44,339 nt of DNA. It comes from Pseudorhodoplanes sp. (GTDB lineage Bacteria > Pseudomonadota > Alphaproteobacteria > Rhizobiales > Xanthobacteraceae). The notes below the pieces were generated by a model. It saw nothing but the letters and a program-made list of their open reading frames with translations. It searched no databases and was not told the DNA's origin. A program made the position numbers and the translations under genes. The DNA lies in the NCBI GenBank assembly GCA_022843165.1, contig JALHOD010000025.1, positions 1 to 44,339 of the forward strand, given 5' to 3'. Numbering within the stretch: the stretch's first letter is position 1; every line of letters begins with the position of its first letter. Shown here piece after piece: positions 32,685-41,392 of this stretch.

Positions 32685-32713
32685 ACCTAAGGGCGGGAAT
32701 GCGCGGGTGTCAA
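32685..32713 (-). promoter_or_regulatory. Predicted etfB promoter
   Basis: Minus strand: TTGACA (32713-32708), 17 bp, TTAGGT (32690-32685). Perfect -35, weaker -10. A palindrome directly upstream (32718-32736) may bind a regulator. Confidence 0.6.
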
Positions 32714-32717
32714 CGTG

Positions 32718-32736
32718 CCCATTGACGATCAATGGG
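32718..32736. promoter_or_regulatory. Perfect palindrome CCCATTGA-CGA-TCAATGGG upstream of etfB
   Basis: An 8-bp perfect inverted repeat with a 3-base centre, centred near -48 of the predicted etfB start. No T tract follows on the minus strand, so it is a poor terminator for the rhomboid gene and a better operator candidate. Confidence 0.5.
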
Positions 32737-32787
32737 TCCTGCGTCGATCCAGCCGGCCTTCCCCTGTCGGCGTCGCCTGACGGCCTG

Positions 32788-33459
32788 TCACTGCAGGATC
32801 GGAATGCCCGGCTTCCGCAGGACAAGGATCAGGGCCGCTCCCGCCAGCAAGCCTCCGATATGGCTCCAATAGGAGATTTCGAAGGTCTGGAACAGCATGA
32901 CGCTCGCGACCTGCCACGCGATCCAAGCGCCGAGCACCCAATAGGCCTGAAGGGTAAAGGTCATGAATCCGAGCACAAGCACGGTGATGCGCGCCCAGGG
33001 ATGCAGCAGGAGATAGGCCCCGACCACGCCCGCAATCGCTCCCGACGCGCCGACAAGCGGGACGGCCGAGGCAGGCATGCCGGCCACATGCGCAAGTCCG
33101 CCTGCGACACCGCACAGCAGATAAAAGACGACGAACGAGACATGGCCGATGGCGGACTCGATATTGTCGCCGAGAACCCACAGAAAGATCATATTGGCCG
33201 CCAAGTGAACCCAGCTGCCATGCACGAACATGTAAGTCAGCAGCGTCAGATAGGGCCAAAGCGCGAGCCGGGCGTCTGCCATGGCGCCCGAGATAAAGGC
33301 GGGGACCAGACCGAGGGCATAGGTGAAGAGAACGGCTGCGTCGCTTTGCAGGAGCGTGACATAAGCCAGCACGAGGACATTCAAGCCGACGAGAAGCCAG
33401 ACGGACCAGGGCCGCGATATATGATAGACGTGGTTCTCGTCATAGACCGGTATGACCAC
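32788..33459 (-). CDS. Rhomboid-family intramembrane serine protease
   Basis: A 223-residue polytopic protein. The catalytic Ser139 is in GASGAIAG, the partner His200 is in SHIGGLLAG, and the oxyanion-loop residues lie in [11 protein letters not shown] (80-90, Asn89). All residues needed for activity are present. It starts with GTG at 33459, preceded by GGAG at seven bases. It follows pduO by 14 bases, so it likely belongs to the tspO-HIG1-pduO group rather than to etfBA. The substrate is unknown. Confidence 0.92.
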   Translation of the reverse strand: MVIPVYDENHVYHISRPWSVWLLVGLNVLVLAYVTLLQSDAAVLFTYALGLVPAFISGAMADARLALWPYLTLLTYMFVHGSWVHLAANMIFLWVLGDNIESAIGHVSFVVFYLLCGVAGGLAHVAGMPASAVPLVGASGAIAGVVGAYLLLHPWARITVLVLGFMTFTLQAYWVLGAWIAWQVASVMLFQTFEISYWSHIGGLLAGAALILVLRKPGIPILQ

Positions 33460-33473
33460 GATCTATCTCCGGC

Positions 33474-34052
33474 TCAGCGGTTCTGTCCTGGCGCCCACAG
33501 CACATCCTTCGCACCCTTGTCATTGGCATGACGACCGGCCACGAAAAAGAAGTCCGACAGCCGATTCACATATTGAAGGGCCTGCGGAGTCAGGCTCTCT
33601 CCCGGCTGGTCGCGCAACTGCACCATCAGACGCTCGGCACGACGGCAGACGGTGCGGGCCAGATGCAGATAGGCCGCCACCGGCGTGCCGCCCGGCAGGA
33701 TGAAGGACCGCAACGGTGCGAGCCCTTCGTTGAGCAGATCGATCTGGCTTTCCAGCCACGTCACCTGCATATCGGTGATCGTCAGCTTGGCGCCGCCCGG
33801 CCCCTTGCCCTTGTCCACGATGCAAAGATCGGCCTCGACATCAAACAGGTCGTTCTGGATCCGCGAGAGCATGGCGTCGAGAGCCGGTTCGTCCGCCGTA
33901 TGCAGCCGCACGAGACCGACCACCGCGTTGAGTTCGTCGAGCGTGCCGTAGGCTGTGACGCGCAGATCGTATTTCTTGCGGCGTTCGCCGGAACCGAGCG
34001 AGGTGGTGCCGTCGTCTCCGGTGCGCGTGTAGATGCGGTTGAGGACGACCAT
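33474..34052 (-). CDS. pduO: Corrinoid adenosyltransferase, PduO type
   Basis: A 192-residue ATP:cob(I)alamin adenosyltransferase. The ATP-binding N-terminal stretch YTRTGDDGTTSLGSGERRKK and AYGTLDELNAVVGL are hallmarks. The C-terminal part shows ARTVCRRAERL and QYVNRLSDFFFVAGRHAN. It converts cob(I)alamin to adenosylcobalamin, the cofactor of Ecm encoded at the end of the window. Its ATG directly follows the HIG1 protein stop codon (TAG-ATG). Confidence 0.95.
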   Translation of the reverse strand: MVVLNRIYTRTGDDGTTSLGSGERRKKYDLRVTAYGTLDELNAVVGLVRLHTADEPALDAMLSRIQNDLFDVEADLCIVDKGKGPGGAKLTITDMQVTWLESQIDLLNEGLAPLRSFILPGGTPVAAYLHLARTVCRRAERLMVQLRDQPGESLTPQALQYVNRLSDFFFVAGRHANDKGAKDVLWAPGQNR

Positions 34053-34244
34053 CTATTTCCCCATCAGCCAGATCGTGATCATAATGACGACGAGAGCGAC
34101 GAATTGCAGCACGACCCGCAGCCGCATCAGCTTCTGCGAGGTATAGGGTGACCCGCCGCGCATCATGTTGACGAGACCGAACAGCAGCACGATCGCGACG
34201 GCGCCGATGGCGACGGGCACAAGATGATAGAAGACACTCGTCAT
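34053..34244 (-). CDS. HIG1-domain twin-transmembrane small protein
   Basis: A 63-residue protein with two membrane helices and the loop motif MRLRVVLQ, which matches the (R/Q)xRxxxQ signature of the HIG1 family. In mitochondria HIG1 proteins tune respiratory complexes; a similar role in alphaproteobacteria is plausible but inferred. AGGG precedes the ATG. It sits between tspO and pduO on the same strand. Confidence 0.85.
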   Translation of the reverse strand: MTSVFYHLVPVAIGAVAIVLLFGLVNMMRGGSPYTSQKLMRLRVVLQFVALVVIMITIWLMGK

Positions 34245-34287
34245 GGTTTTTCCCTAGCAGCAATGCCGGCCGGACGCTATCGCGCCA

Positions 34288-34788
34288 TCAATTCAGCACC
34301 ACGATCGCGGCATTGAGCAAAGTCGCGAACGCCACCCATGCGAAATAGGGCACCAGCAGCAGCCCCGCAATGCGATCGATCCGCCAGAACGCGGCGGCGG
34401 TCAGCGCCAGCGCCGACAGCAGCGCCAAGATGATAAACAGCGCAAGACGCGGGCTCTCCAATCCGAAGAAGGCCGGAGACCAGATCGCATTCAGTCCGAG
34501 CTGGCCGAGGAAGGCCAGCATCGCGCGCTTGCGCATCTCGGCGTCGGCGCCGCTTGTCGAGACCCGCCAGACCGCCACCGCCATCATGATGTAGAGCAAC
34601 GTCCAGACCGGCGCGAAAATCCAGTTGGGCGGATTAAAGGCCGGCTTCACCAATCCCGCATACCAAGTTGGAATTTGCGACGCGGTCACCAGCGAGCCGA
34701 CCATGCCGACGGCGAGGCACAAGGCCAGCCAGAAGGCGAGCCAAAGCCAGCGGCGTACCGGCGCTCCGCCCGAGACCATGGTCGTCAT
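34288..34788 (-). CDS. tspO: TspO/MBR family tryptophan-rich sensory protein
   Basis: A 166-residue protein with five predicted transmembrane helices. The TspO signatures are PTWYAGLVKPAFNPPNWIFAPVWTLLY and LGQLGLNAIWSPAFFGLESPRLAL, with the aromatic-rich substrate groove. TspO binds porphyrins and affects tetrapyrrole metabolism and stress responses. GGAG lies before the ATG at good spacing. It is the first gene of a minus-strand group with the HIG1 protein, pduO and rhomboid. It diverges from the metC-like gene across 96 bases. Confidence 0.93.
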   Translation of the reverse strand: MTTMVSGGAPVRRWLWLAFWLALCLAVGMVGSLVTASQIPTWYAGLVKPAFNPPNWIFAPVWTLLYIMMAVAVWRVSTSGADAEMRKRAMLAFLGQLGLNAIWSPAFFGLESPRLALFIILALLSALALTAAAFWRIDRIAGLLLVPYFAWVAFATLLNAAIVVLN

Positions 34789-34884
34789 CCAATTCTCCCT
34801 TCAGGAGTTCATGCGATCTTGGCATAACCAACAAAGGCCCGAAAAGATCGCGTTCCGGCCGCGCATATTCCCTGGAGACAATGC

Positions 34885-36033
34885 ATGACAGATCCCGCCC
34901 CTCTCAAGGCCCGCACATTGGCCGTACAGGCGATGGGAACCGGCGATCCTGCCACCAAGGCCGTGGTGCCGCCTGTCCATGTCTCCACGACCTATATTCG
35001 CGATCCCGACAATCAATACCGGTCGGGTTACATCTATGGCCGGCCCGACAATGCCACCGTCCGGCAGGCCGAAGCGGTGATCGCCGCACTGGAAGGTGCG
35101 CCGCAAGCCCTGCTGTTCGGTTCCGGCGTGGCGGCCTCGACCGCGGTCGTTCTCGCACTCGACAGACCGACGCACATTGTGGCGTCGCAGATCATGTATT
35201 GGGCGTTCCGCAAATGGCTGGCGAGTGCCACGCGCTTCGGGCACCGCATTGATTTTGTCGACAGTTCCGATCTCGACGCCATGCGCGCCGCCGTGAAACC
35301 CGGCGAGACCGGACTGGTCTATATCGAGACGCCGGGCAATCCGCTCTGGACCATCACCGACATCGCAGCGGTGTCGGAAATCGCGCACAAGGCGGGGGCG
35401 GCCGTCTGCGTCGATTCGACGGTCGCGACACCGGTGTTCACCCGTCCGCTCTCGCTCGGCGCCGACATCGTGATGCATTCGGCGAGCAAGTATCTCAACG
35501 GGCATTCCGACGTGATCGCCGGTGCGCTCGCCACCGCGCGCGAGGACGATTACTGGTCACGCATTCAGGCCGTTCGCGCGCAGCATGGCGCCATCCTCGG
35601 CCCGTTCGAAGCCTGGCTGCTGCTGCGCGGATTGCGCACTCTCGATACGCGCGTGCGCGCGCAGACCGAATCCGCGATTCTGCTCTCGACCTGGCTCGGC
35701 AAGCATCCCGCGATCGCGCAGGTCTTCTATCCCGGCCGTCACGATCATCCCGGCCATGCCGTCGCGGCGAAACAGATGGCCGGCGGCTATGGCGCGATGC
35801 TGTCGATCCGCGTCAAGGGCGGCGAACAGGCCGCGATCGGCGCCGCCGCGCGCGTGCAATTGTGGAAACGCGCCACCTCCCTCGGCGGCGTCGAAAGCCT
35901 GATCGAGCATCGCGCCTCGGTCGAGGGACCGGACACGCCCTGCCCGGCCGATCTGTTGCGGCTGTCGGTCGGTCTTGAGGACGCCGAAGATCTCTACGCC
36001 GATCTCGACCGCGCCCTGCGCGCGGCCAACTGA
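34885..36033 (+). CDS. metC: Cystathionine beta-lyase (Cys/Met metabolism PLP enzyme)
   Basis: A 382-residue fold-type I trans-sulfuration enzyme. It shows PPVHVSTTYIRD, YIYGRPDNATVRQAE, the PLP-stacking LFGSGVAAS, YIETPGNPLWTI, VDSTVATPVFTRPL, and the PLP lysine in MHSASKYLNGHSDVIAG. The family includes cystathionine beta-lyase, gamma-synthase and gamma-lyase. Beta-lyase is a tentative choice because metX is in the window; the exact reaction is not decided. GGAG lies about nine bases before the ATG. Its stop is three bases from the convergent host-attachment gene. Confidence 0.85.
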   Translation: MTDPAPLKARTLAVQAMGTGDPATKAVVPPVHVSTTYIRDPDNQYRSGYIYGRPDNATVRQAEAVIAALEGAPQALLFGSGVAASTAVVLALDRPTHIVASQIMYWAFRKWLASATRFGHRIDFVDSSDLDAMRAAVKPGETGLVYIETPGNPLWTITDIAAVSEIAHKAGAAVCVDSTVATPVFTRPLSLGADIVMHSASKYLNGHSDVIAGALATAREDDYWSRIQAVRAQHGAILGPFEAWLLLRGLRTLDTRVRAQTESAILLSTWLGKHPAIAQVFYPGRHDHPGHAVAAKQMAGGYGAMLSIRVKGGEQAAIGAAARVQLWKRATSLGGVESLIEHRASVEGPDTPCPADLLRLSVGLEDAEDLYADLDRALRAAN

Positions 36034-36036
36034 AAA

Positions 36037-36486
36037 TTATCCGCCGACCAGATGCTTCTCGATTTCATGCACCGGCATTTTCAGGAGATCCTTGTGCAGT
36101 TCCTCCCGCACGGCCTGTTTCACCTGCGCTGAATAGGCCTGCCGGATAATTCCCAGCGCCTTCGGTGGGGCCACCATAATGAAAGACGTCGTGTCGCCGG
36201 CGCCGAGCGCAGCATCGAGCCGGCCCGCCAGATCAATCAGAAATTCGCGCTCTGCCTGTTCGTGCCAGTCGGTCTGTTCCATGGAACTGCGCGCACTGCC
36301 GAATGACTGAAAGGACCGCCCCGGTGCATCGGTGCCCTGGCTGCGCGTGGGAGGATTCTTCTGTTCGAACACTTCCCTGGTTCGCAGATTGGGAAACTTC
36401 TCGTCACCCTTGTTCTCGAGAATGAGTGCCTTTGTTCCGTCGCACACCACAACCCAATCGCCTTGCGCAATCGACAACTTCTTCAT
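36037..36486 (-). CDS. Host attachment family protein
   Basis: A 149-residue soluble protein that begins WVVVCDGTKALILENKGDE and contains FPNLRTREVFEQKNPPTRSQG, FLIDLAGRLDAAL, IMVAPPKALGIIRQAYS and VREELHKDLLKMPVHEIEKHL. This matches the host-attachment family (related to bacterial eRF1-like proteins), first described in Agrobacterium; the real function is uncertain. The ATG at 36486 follows a strong GAGGAG; the 11-codon upstream extension is rejected. Confidence 0.9.
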   Translation of the reverse strand: MKKLSIAQGDWVVVCDGTKALILENKGDEKFPNLRTREVFEQKNPPTRSQGTDAPGRSFQSFGSARSSMEQTDWHEQAEREFLIDLAGRLDAALGAGDTTSFIMVAPPKALGIIRQAYSAQVKQAVREELHKDLLKMPVHEIEKHLVGG

Positions 36487-36567
36487 TGAAAACTCTCCTC
36501 GCAGGCGGCCATTCCACAATTATAGCCTTGGCCGCGCTTTGCGAAAGGTCAACGCACGAGAGAGTGT

Positions 36568-38244
36568 TCAGTTGCTGCCGTCCAGCAGCCTGCGGGCGAT
36601 GACCTGCGCCTGGATTTCGGCCGCGCCCTCGAAAATATTGAGGATGCGGGCATCGCACAGGATGCGCGAGGCCGGGAATTCCAGAGCGAAACCATTGCCG
36701 CCGTGGACCTGCACGGCATTGTCGGCGGCCGCCCAGGCCACACGTGCGGCCAGCAATTTAGCCATACCGGCTTCCAGATCGCAGCGCCGTCCGGAATCCT
36801 TCTCGCGCGCGGCAAAATAGGTGAGCTGGCGCGCAATGGTGACCTCGACCGCCATCATCGCCAGCTTGTCGGCGACGCGCGGGAATTCCACGATCGCGCG
36901 CGCGAATTGCGACCGCTGCTGGGCATAGGCCAGCGCCTGATCCAGTGCCGCCTGCGCCACCCCGACCGCACGCGCCGCGGTCTGGATGCGGGCGGACTCG
37001 AAGGTCTGCATCAGTTGCTTGAAGCCGGCGCCCTCGATGCCGCCGAGCAGGTTTTCCGCCTTAACCTCGAAGCCGTCGAAGGCGATCTCGTATTCCTTCA
37101 TGCCGCGATAGCCGAGCACTTCGATCTCGGTGCCGGACATGCCGGGCGCCGGGAACGGATTGTCGTCGGTGCCGCGCGGCTTCTCCGCCAGCAACATCGA
37201 CAGCCCGCGATAGCCGGCTTCCTTCGGATCGGTGCGCACCAGCAGCGTCATCAGGTCGGCGCGGACGGGATGGGTGATCCAGGTCTTGTTGCCGTAGACC
37301 TTGTAGACATCGCCTTCGCGCACAGCACGCGTCTTCAGCGAGGCAAGATCGGAGCCTGTGTTGGGCTCAGTAAAGACAGCGGTCGGCAGGATTTCGCCGG
37401 AGGCGAGCTTGGGCAGCCATTTGCGCTTCTGGTCTTCGGTGCCGCTGCCGAGAATAAGCTCGGCGGCGATTTCCGAGCGCGTGCCGAGCGAGCCGACACC
37501 GATATAGCCACGCGACAATTCCTCGGAAACCACGCACATCGATTCCTTGCCCAAAGCCAAGCCGCCGAAATCTTCCGGAATGGTCAGGCCAAACACGCCG
37601 AGTTCGGACATGTGCGAGATGATATCGAGCGGGATATATTCGTTCTCGAGATGCCAGCCCTGCGCATGCGGGATCACTTCGCTGAGCGCGAATTTGCGCA
37701 TCTCCTCGCGGATGGTTTCCAGCGTGTCGTCCAGGCCGCTATTGCCGAAGGTCGCGCCGTGATGCTCGCGCAGCAGCGCCACAAGTCGGGCGCGGCGCGC
37801 GGCATTGTTGCCGTCGGCGATCAGGGCTTCGACCGCGGGCGTGAGGCGTGCGGCGACATCTGAAACGGACAATCCGAGATCGGACAGGCGCACAATCTCG
37901 CCCTGGCTCATCGGGATGCCGCCGACGATCTGCGCCAGATATTCGCCGAGACCGATGGCGACGATCAGTTCCTCAACCTCGCCGAAGGTGCCGGCCTCCT
38001 GCATGCGCTCGGCATAGGACGCCAACTGGCGCAAAGCTTCGACATAGGTCGCCAGCCAGGCCAGGCCGTGAGTGGCGCGCTGTTCGCGGTCGAACAGCTG
38101 GCCGGCCGGACCGCCCTCGGCCATCACGCGCTTGCGGACGCCAATGGTGGCATCGGCCAGCAAAGCCTCGGCCACGCCGACCGCCTGCCGCGCCTGCACG
38201 GCGATTTGATCACCATCGTCCTGGCGGGCGGTTGCGAGCGGCAT
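36568..38244 (-). CDS. Acyl-CoA dehydrogenase with a long N-terminal extension
   Basis: A 558-residue protein from the ATG at 38244, which has GAGGTG at proper spacing. Residues 171-558 are a full acyl-CoA dehydrogenase: LDDTLETIREEMRKFALSEV, FGLTIPEDFGGLALG, AVFTEPNTGSDLASLKTRAV, GNKTWITHPVRADLM and the C-terminal HGGNGFALEFPASRILCDAR. The active-site Glu lies in NIFEGAAEIQAQ. Residues 1-170 are an all-helical extension absent from standard 380-residue enzymes. Electrons would pass to EtfAB, encoded a few kilobases away. The acyl substrate is unknown. It diverges from the chemoreceptor gene. Confidence 0.93.
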   Translation of the reverse strand: MPLATARQDDGDQIAVQARQAVGVAEALLADATIGVRKRVMAEGGPAGQLFDREQRATHGLAWLATYVEALRQLASYAERMQEAGTFGEVEELIVAIGLGEYLAQIVGGIPMSQGEIVRLSDLGLSVSDVAARLTPAVEALIADGNNAARRARLVALLREHHGATFGNSGLDDTLETIREEMRKFALSEVIPHAQGWHLENEYIPLDIISHMSELGVFGLTIPEDFGGLALGKESMCVVSEELSRGYIGVGSLGTRSEIAAELILGSGTEDQKRKWLPKLASGEILPTAVFTEPNTGSDLASLKTRAVREGDVYKVYGNKTWITHPVRADLMTLLVRTDPKEAGYRGLSMLLAEKPRGTDDNPFPAPGMSGTEIEVLGYRGMKEYEIAFDGFEVKAENLLGGIEGAGFKQLMQTFESARIQTAARAVGVAQAALDQALAYAQQRSQFARAIVEFPRVADKLAMMAVEVTIARQLTYFAAREKDSGRRCDLEAGMAKLLAARVAWAAADNAVQVHGGNGFALEFPASRILCDARILNIFEGAAEIQAQVIARRLLDGSN

Positions 38245-38398
38245 GGGCGTCACCTCGTGCGGAGAAAAAGGCTGAATTTGCCCGACAGTAATGGTGCGTT
38301 GCACAAAAGCAACGACCTTCGCGCGCCCCGCCGTAGTTACTGAATTCTTTACTTTTTTCGGCTCTTTTGGCGTGAATGCCATTTCCCCAGGCAGCCTC

Positions 38399-40441
38399 AT
38401 GAACGGCGCCCCGTCAGCGAGCAAACCCACCGGTCCGGCCGGGACACAGCACTGGTCGCTGTGGCGGATGATTTCATCGCTGTCGGTCCGGACCCGAATC
38501 ATCGCCATCGCGCTGATCCCGGTCGTCGGCTTTCTGGCCAACGGCTATTCCTTCACCGCCGGCGAAAAGGGCGTCGAAAGCGCCTTCGATCGCTTCAAGA
38601 TAGCGGCGGCCATCGCCGATGCCAGCCGGGATTTCAAGGAAGACATCGGCAGCATGCGCATCAGCGCACGCGATTTCGCGGCGCGGCCGAGCAACGAGAT
38701 GATCGTTGAATTCGAGAACGCCAATGCGAGTGCGCTGCGAAACCTGCACGCGATCGAGATATCGATCGACGAGGAACAGCGCACGCGGCTGGCCTGGCTC
38801 AACGAAAGGCTGAACCAGGTCAAGACCAATTTCCAGAGAGTCGTCGAAGAACAGCACGTGCTCGGCTTCACCGACGACGAAGGCCTGCGCCGCAGCATCC
38901 GCGATGCGGGAAATGCCGTCGAGCGCGTCATCAACGAGAAGATGACATGGCTCGGCGAGGCGGACGCAAAGAAGCTCCTGATCTCGCTGTTGACCATGCG
39001 CCGTTACGAGGCGGAACAAAGGCTGCGCACCAGCGGCCTAGCGCACACGATGTTCTTTGAAGAATACAAGGCCTTCAATCAGATGTTCGACAACATCGAC
39101 GGCACACCGGAGATGCGGTCCACTCTTGAGAGTCAGATCAAGCATTATGCCGACACCTTCGCCACATGGTCGGCGAGTTCGAACAGACTGTGGCCGCACC
39201 TGAACCTGATTGATCTCGACACCAAACAAATGATGCCCGCAGCGGACGAGATCATTGTCGCGGCCGTCGAGCGCGCCAGCCGTGCCTCCACCGAACTGGC
39301 CGAGTCGCAGAAGCGCACGAGGCTGACCATCATTTCGGTTGGCGCGGCCGCCGTTCTGGTCGGACTGGCCTTTTCCTGGCTGATCGGCCGCAGCATTACC
39401 GGACCACTCGTCGGCCTCGCCAATGCGATGAAGCGGCTCGCGGCCGGTGACACGTCCGCGAAAATTCCGGCGACCCGTTCGCGCGATGAAATCGGCGAGA
39501 TGGCGCGCACCGTGATCGTGTTCCGCGACACCATGATCGAACGCGAACGCCTGACCGCCACCCAGGGTGAACAGAGCCGGGCCCGCGAGCAGCGCAGCGA
39601 AACGATCGCGGCGACGATTGCCAGCTTCGAGCGGTCGATCGACGAGGTGCTGGCCAAGGTTCGCGACGCGGCGGAGCGCCTTGAAGCGGCTTCCGGCAAT
39701 CTCAACAGCGCGGCCGACGCGGTCTCGGGCGAGGCCCGTCAGGCCGAAAGCCGCGTCCGCGCGGCCTCCAGCAACGTCACCGCCGCCGCGAGTTCGGTGG
39801 AAGAACTGGCCGCCTCGATCGGCGAGATTTCCAGCCAGGCACACAAATCGACCGAAGTGGCGAGCCGGGCCGTGGCGGAAGCGCGCCGCACCACCACGAC
39901 CATGTCGGAACTGGCGAAAGCCGCCACCCGCATCGGCGAAGTGGTCAGCCTGATCCAGGCGATCGCCGGGCAGACCAACCTTCTCGCACTCAATGCGACC
40001 ATCGAAGCCGCCCGTGCCGGCGAGGCCGGCCGCGGCTTTGCCGTGGTCGCCTCCGAGGTCAAATCGCTCGCTGGACAAACTGCGCGCGCCACCGAGGATA
40101 TCGCGGGCCAGATCGGCGCCATCCAGTCGGCCGCTGCCGACGCCGCGCAGGCGATCACACAGGTCAACGCCATCATCGAGGACATGTCCGCTATCGCCTC
40201 CAGCGTCGCGGTCACCGTCGAGGAGCAGAATTCGGCCGTCTCCACCATCGCCGAAGGCGTCAACAACGCCTCGGGCGAGGCGCGTACAGGCGCCGAGGCC
40301 ATGAGCCGCGTGGCTAGCGCCATCACCGATGCGCGCGCAACATCGACCGACGTCAAGTCGCTGGCGGACGCGCTGGCCATCGAGGCCGAAGGATTGGAAA
40401 GCCAGGTGCGGCGCTTCCTCGCGCAGGTCCGGGCGGCTTGA
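38399..40441 (+). CDS. Methyl-accepting chemotaxis protein with an all-helical (HBM-like) sensor
   Basis: About 680 residues from the ATG at 38399. TM1 lies at about 33-52. The roughly 255-residue periplasmic region is predicted helical and contains [20 protein letters not shown], similar to the helical bimodular (HBM) sensors that bind small organic acids. TM2 (about 309-332) ends in SWLIGRSI and is followed by a HAMP domain ([20 protein letters not shown]). The signalling tip is intact at about 520-555 ([38 protein letters not shown]). No CheR-binding pentapeptide is at the C terminus. No che gene is nearby. The ligand is unknown. Start choice is moderately certain, since the ribosome-binding site is weak. 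Confidence 0.92.
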   Translation: MNGAPSASKPTGPAGTQHWSLWRMISSLSVRTRIIAIALIPVVGFLANGYSFTAGEKGVESAFDRFKIAAAIADASRDFKEDIGSMRISARDFAARPSNEMIVEFENANASALRNLHAIEISIDEEQRTRLAWLNERLNQVKTNFQRVVEEQHVLGFTDDEGLRRSIRDAGNAVERVINEKMTWLGEADAKKLLISLLTMRRYEAEQRLRTSGLAHTMFFEEYKAFNQMFDNIDGTPEMRSTLESQIKHYADTFATWSASSNRLWPHLNLIDLDTKQMMPAADEIIVAAVERASRASTELAESQKRTRLTIISVGAAAVLVGLAFSWLIGRSITGPLVGLANAMKRLAAGDTSAKIPATRSRDEIGEMARTVIVFRDTMIERERLTATQGEQSRAREQRSETIAATIASFERSIDEVLAKVRDAAERLEAASGNLNSAADAVSGEARQAESRVRAASSNVTAAASSVEELAASIGEISSQAHKSTEVASRAVAEARRTTTTMSELAKAATRIGEVVSLIQAIAGQTNLLALNATIEAARAGEAGRGFAVVASEVKSLAGQTARATEDIAGQIGAIQSAAADAAQAITQVNAIIEDMSAIASSVAVTVEEQNSAVSTIAEGVNNASGEARTGAEAMSRVASAITDARATSTDVKSLADALAIEAEGLESQVRRFLAQVRAA

Positions 40442-40525
40442 ACCGCCTCACGTTTTCGCAGGCTGTGGCTTTTTCGTCTCTCCCGGCATTTTCATCGTCG
40501 GCTATATGATGGGCCCGATCGGAGG

Positions 40526-41392
40526 ATGCAGGCGTTGTTGATTCTGAAGAAAACGTGGACCGTCGTGCTTGACGCCTTCTGGCAGTTCAACGCCGACGAC
40601 GGCTGGGCGATTGCGAGCCATATCGCGCTGTCCACGCTGATGGCGATGTTCCCGTTCTTCTTGGTGCTGACGGCGTTGGCCGGCATGATCGGCTCGCAGG
40701 GTCTGGCCGACGAGGCCGCCAATCTCCTGCTGGAAGCCTGGCCGGAAGAGGTGGCCGGTCCGGTCGCCCGCGAGATCCATAACGTTCTGAGCAACGCGCA
40801 AGGCCAGGTGCTGACCGTCGGCGTTGTGCTGGCGCTCTATTTTGCGTCCAGCGGCATCGAGAGCCTGCGTATCGGACTGAACCGCGCCTACACCGTCATC
40901 GAGACCCGCTCGATGTGGCTGTTGCGGCTGGAATCCATCGGCTACGTCATTCTGGCGGCCATCGGCCTGCTGGCGCTGTCCTTTCTGGTTCTGCTGGCGC
41001 CGCTGATCTGGACCACCCTGCTGCGGCGTTTTCCGCGCATCGAACCGTTCGGCGACGTCATCACCTTTGTGCGGTTCTCGGTCGCCACCGTGCTGCTGAT
41101 CGTTCCGCTGATCGTGGTGCATAAATGGCTGCCGGCCGGACGCCGCAGCTTCGGCCAGATCGCGCCCGGCATTCTGGCGACGCTGGCGCTCTGGCTGGTG
41201 GCCGGCATCACATTCGGGCGCTATCTCGCCGACTTCGCCTTCACCTATTCCATTTATTACGCCGGCCTCGCCTCGCCGATGATCGCGCTGGTCTTTCTTT
41301 ACTTGACCGCGTCGATTTTCATTTACGGCGGCGAACTGAACGCGGTGATCCTGAAGATGCGGGAGCGGAAGGAGCTGGAGCCAGCCGATTAG
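40526..41392 (+). CDS. YihY/virulence factor BrkB family membrane protein
   Basis: A 288-residue protein with about six membrane helices. The family phrases are DDGWAIASHIALSTLMAMFPFF, ASSGIESLRIGLNRAY, FLVLLAPLIWTTLLRR, RSFGQIAPGILATLALWLV and YAGLASPMIALVFLYLTAS. These match YihY/BrkB (formerly annotated ribonuclease BN). Function is unresolved, possibly transport or envelope maintenance. The GGAGG ribosome-binding sequence abuts the ATG at 40526 with no spacer, so a TTG nine bases later is an alternative start. It converges on ccr, with stops sharing TTAG. Confidence 0.88.
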   Translation: MQALLILKKTWTVVLDAFWQFNADDGWAIASHIALSTLMAMFPFFLVLTALAGMIGSQGLADEAANLLLEAWPEEVAGPVAREIHNVLSNAQGQVLTVGVVLALYFASSGIESLRIGLNRAYTVIETRSMWLLRLESIGYVILAAIGLLALSFLVLLAPLIWTTLLRRFPRIEPFGDVITFVRFSVATVLLIVPLIVVHKWLPAGRRSFGQIAPGILATLALWLVAGITFGRYLADFAFTYSIYYAGLASPMIALVFLYLTASIFIYGGELNAVILKMRERKELEPAD

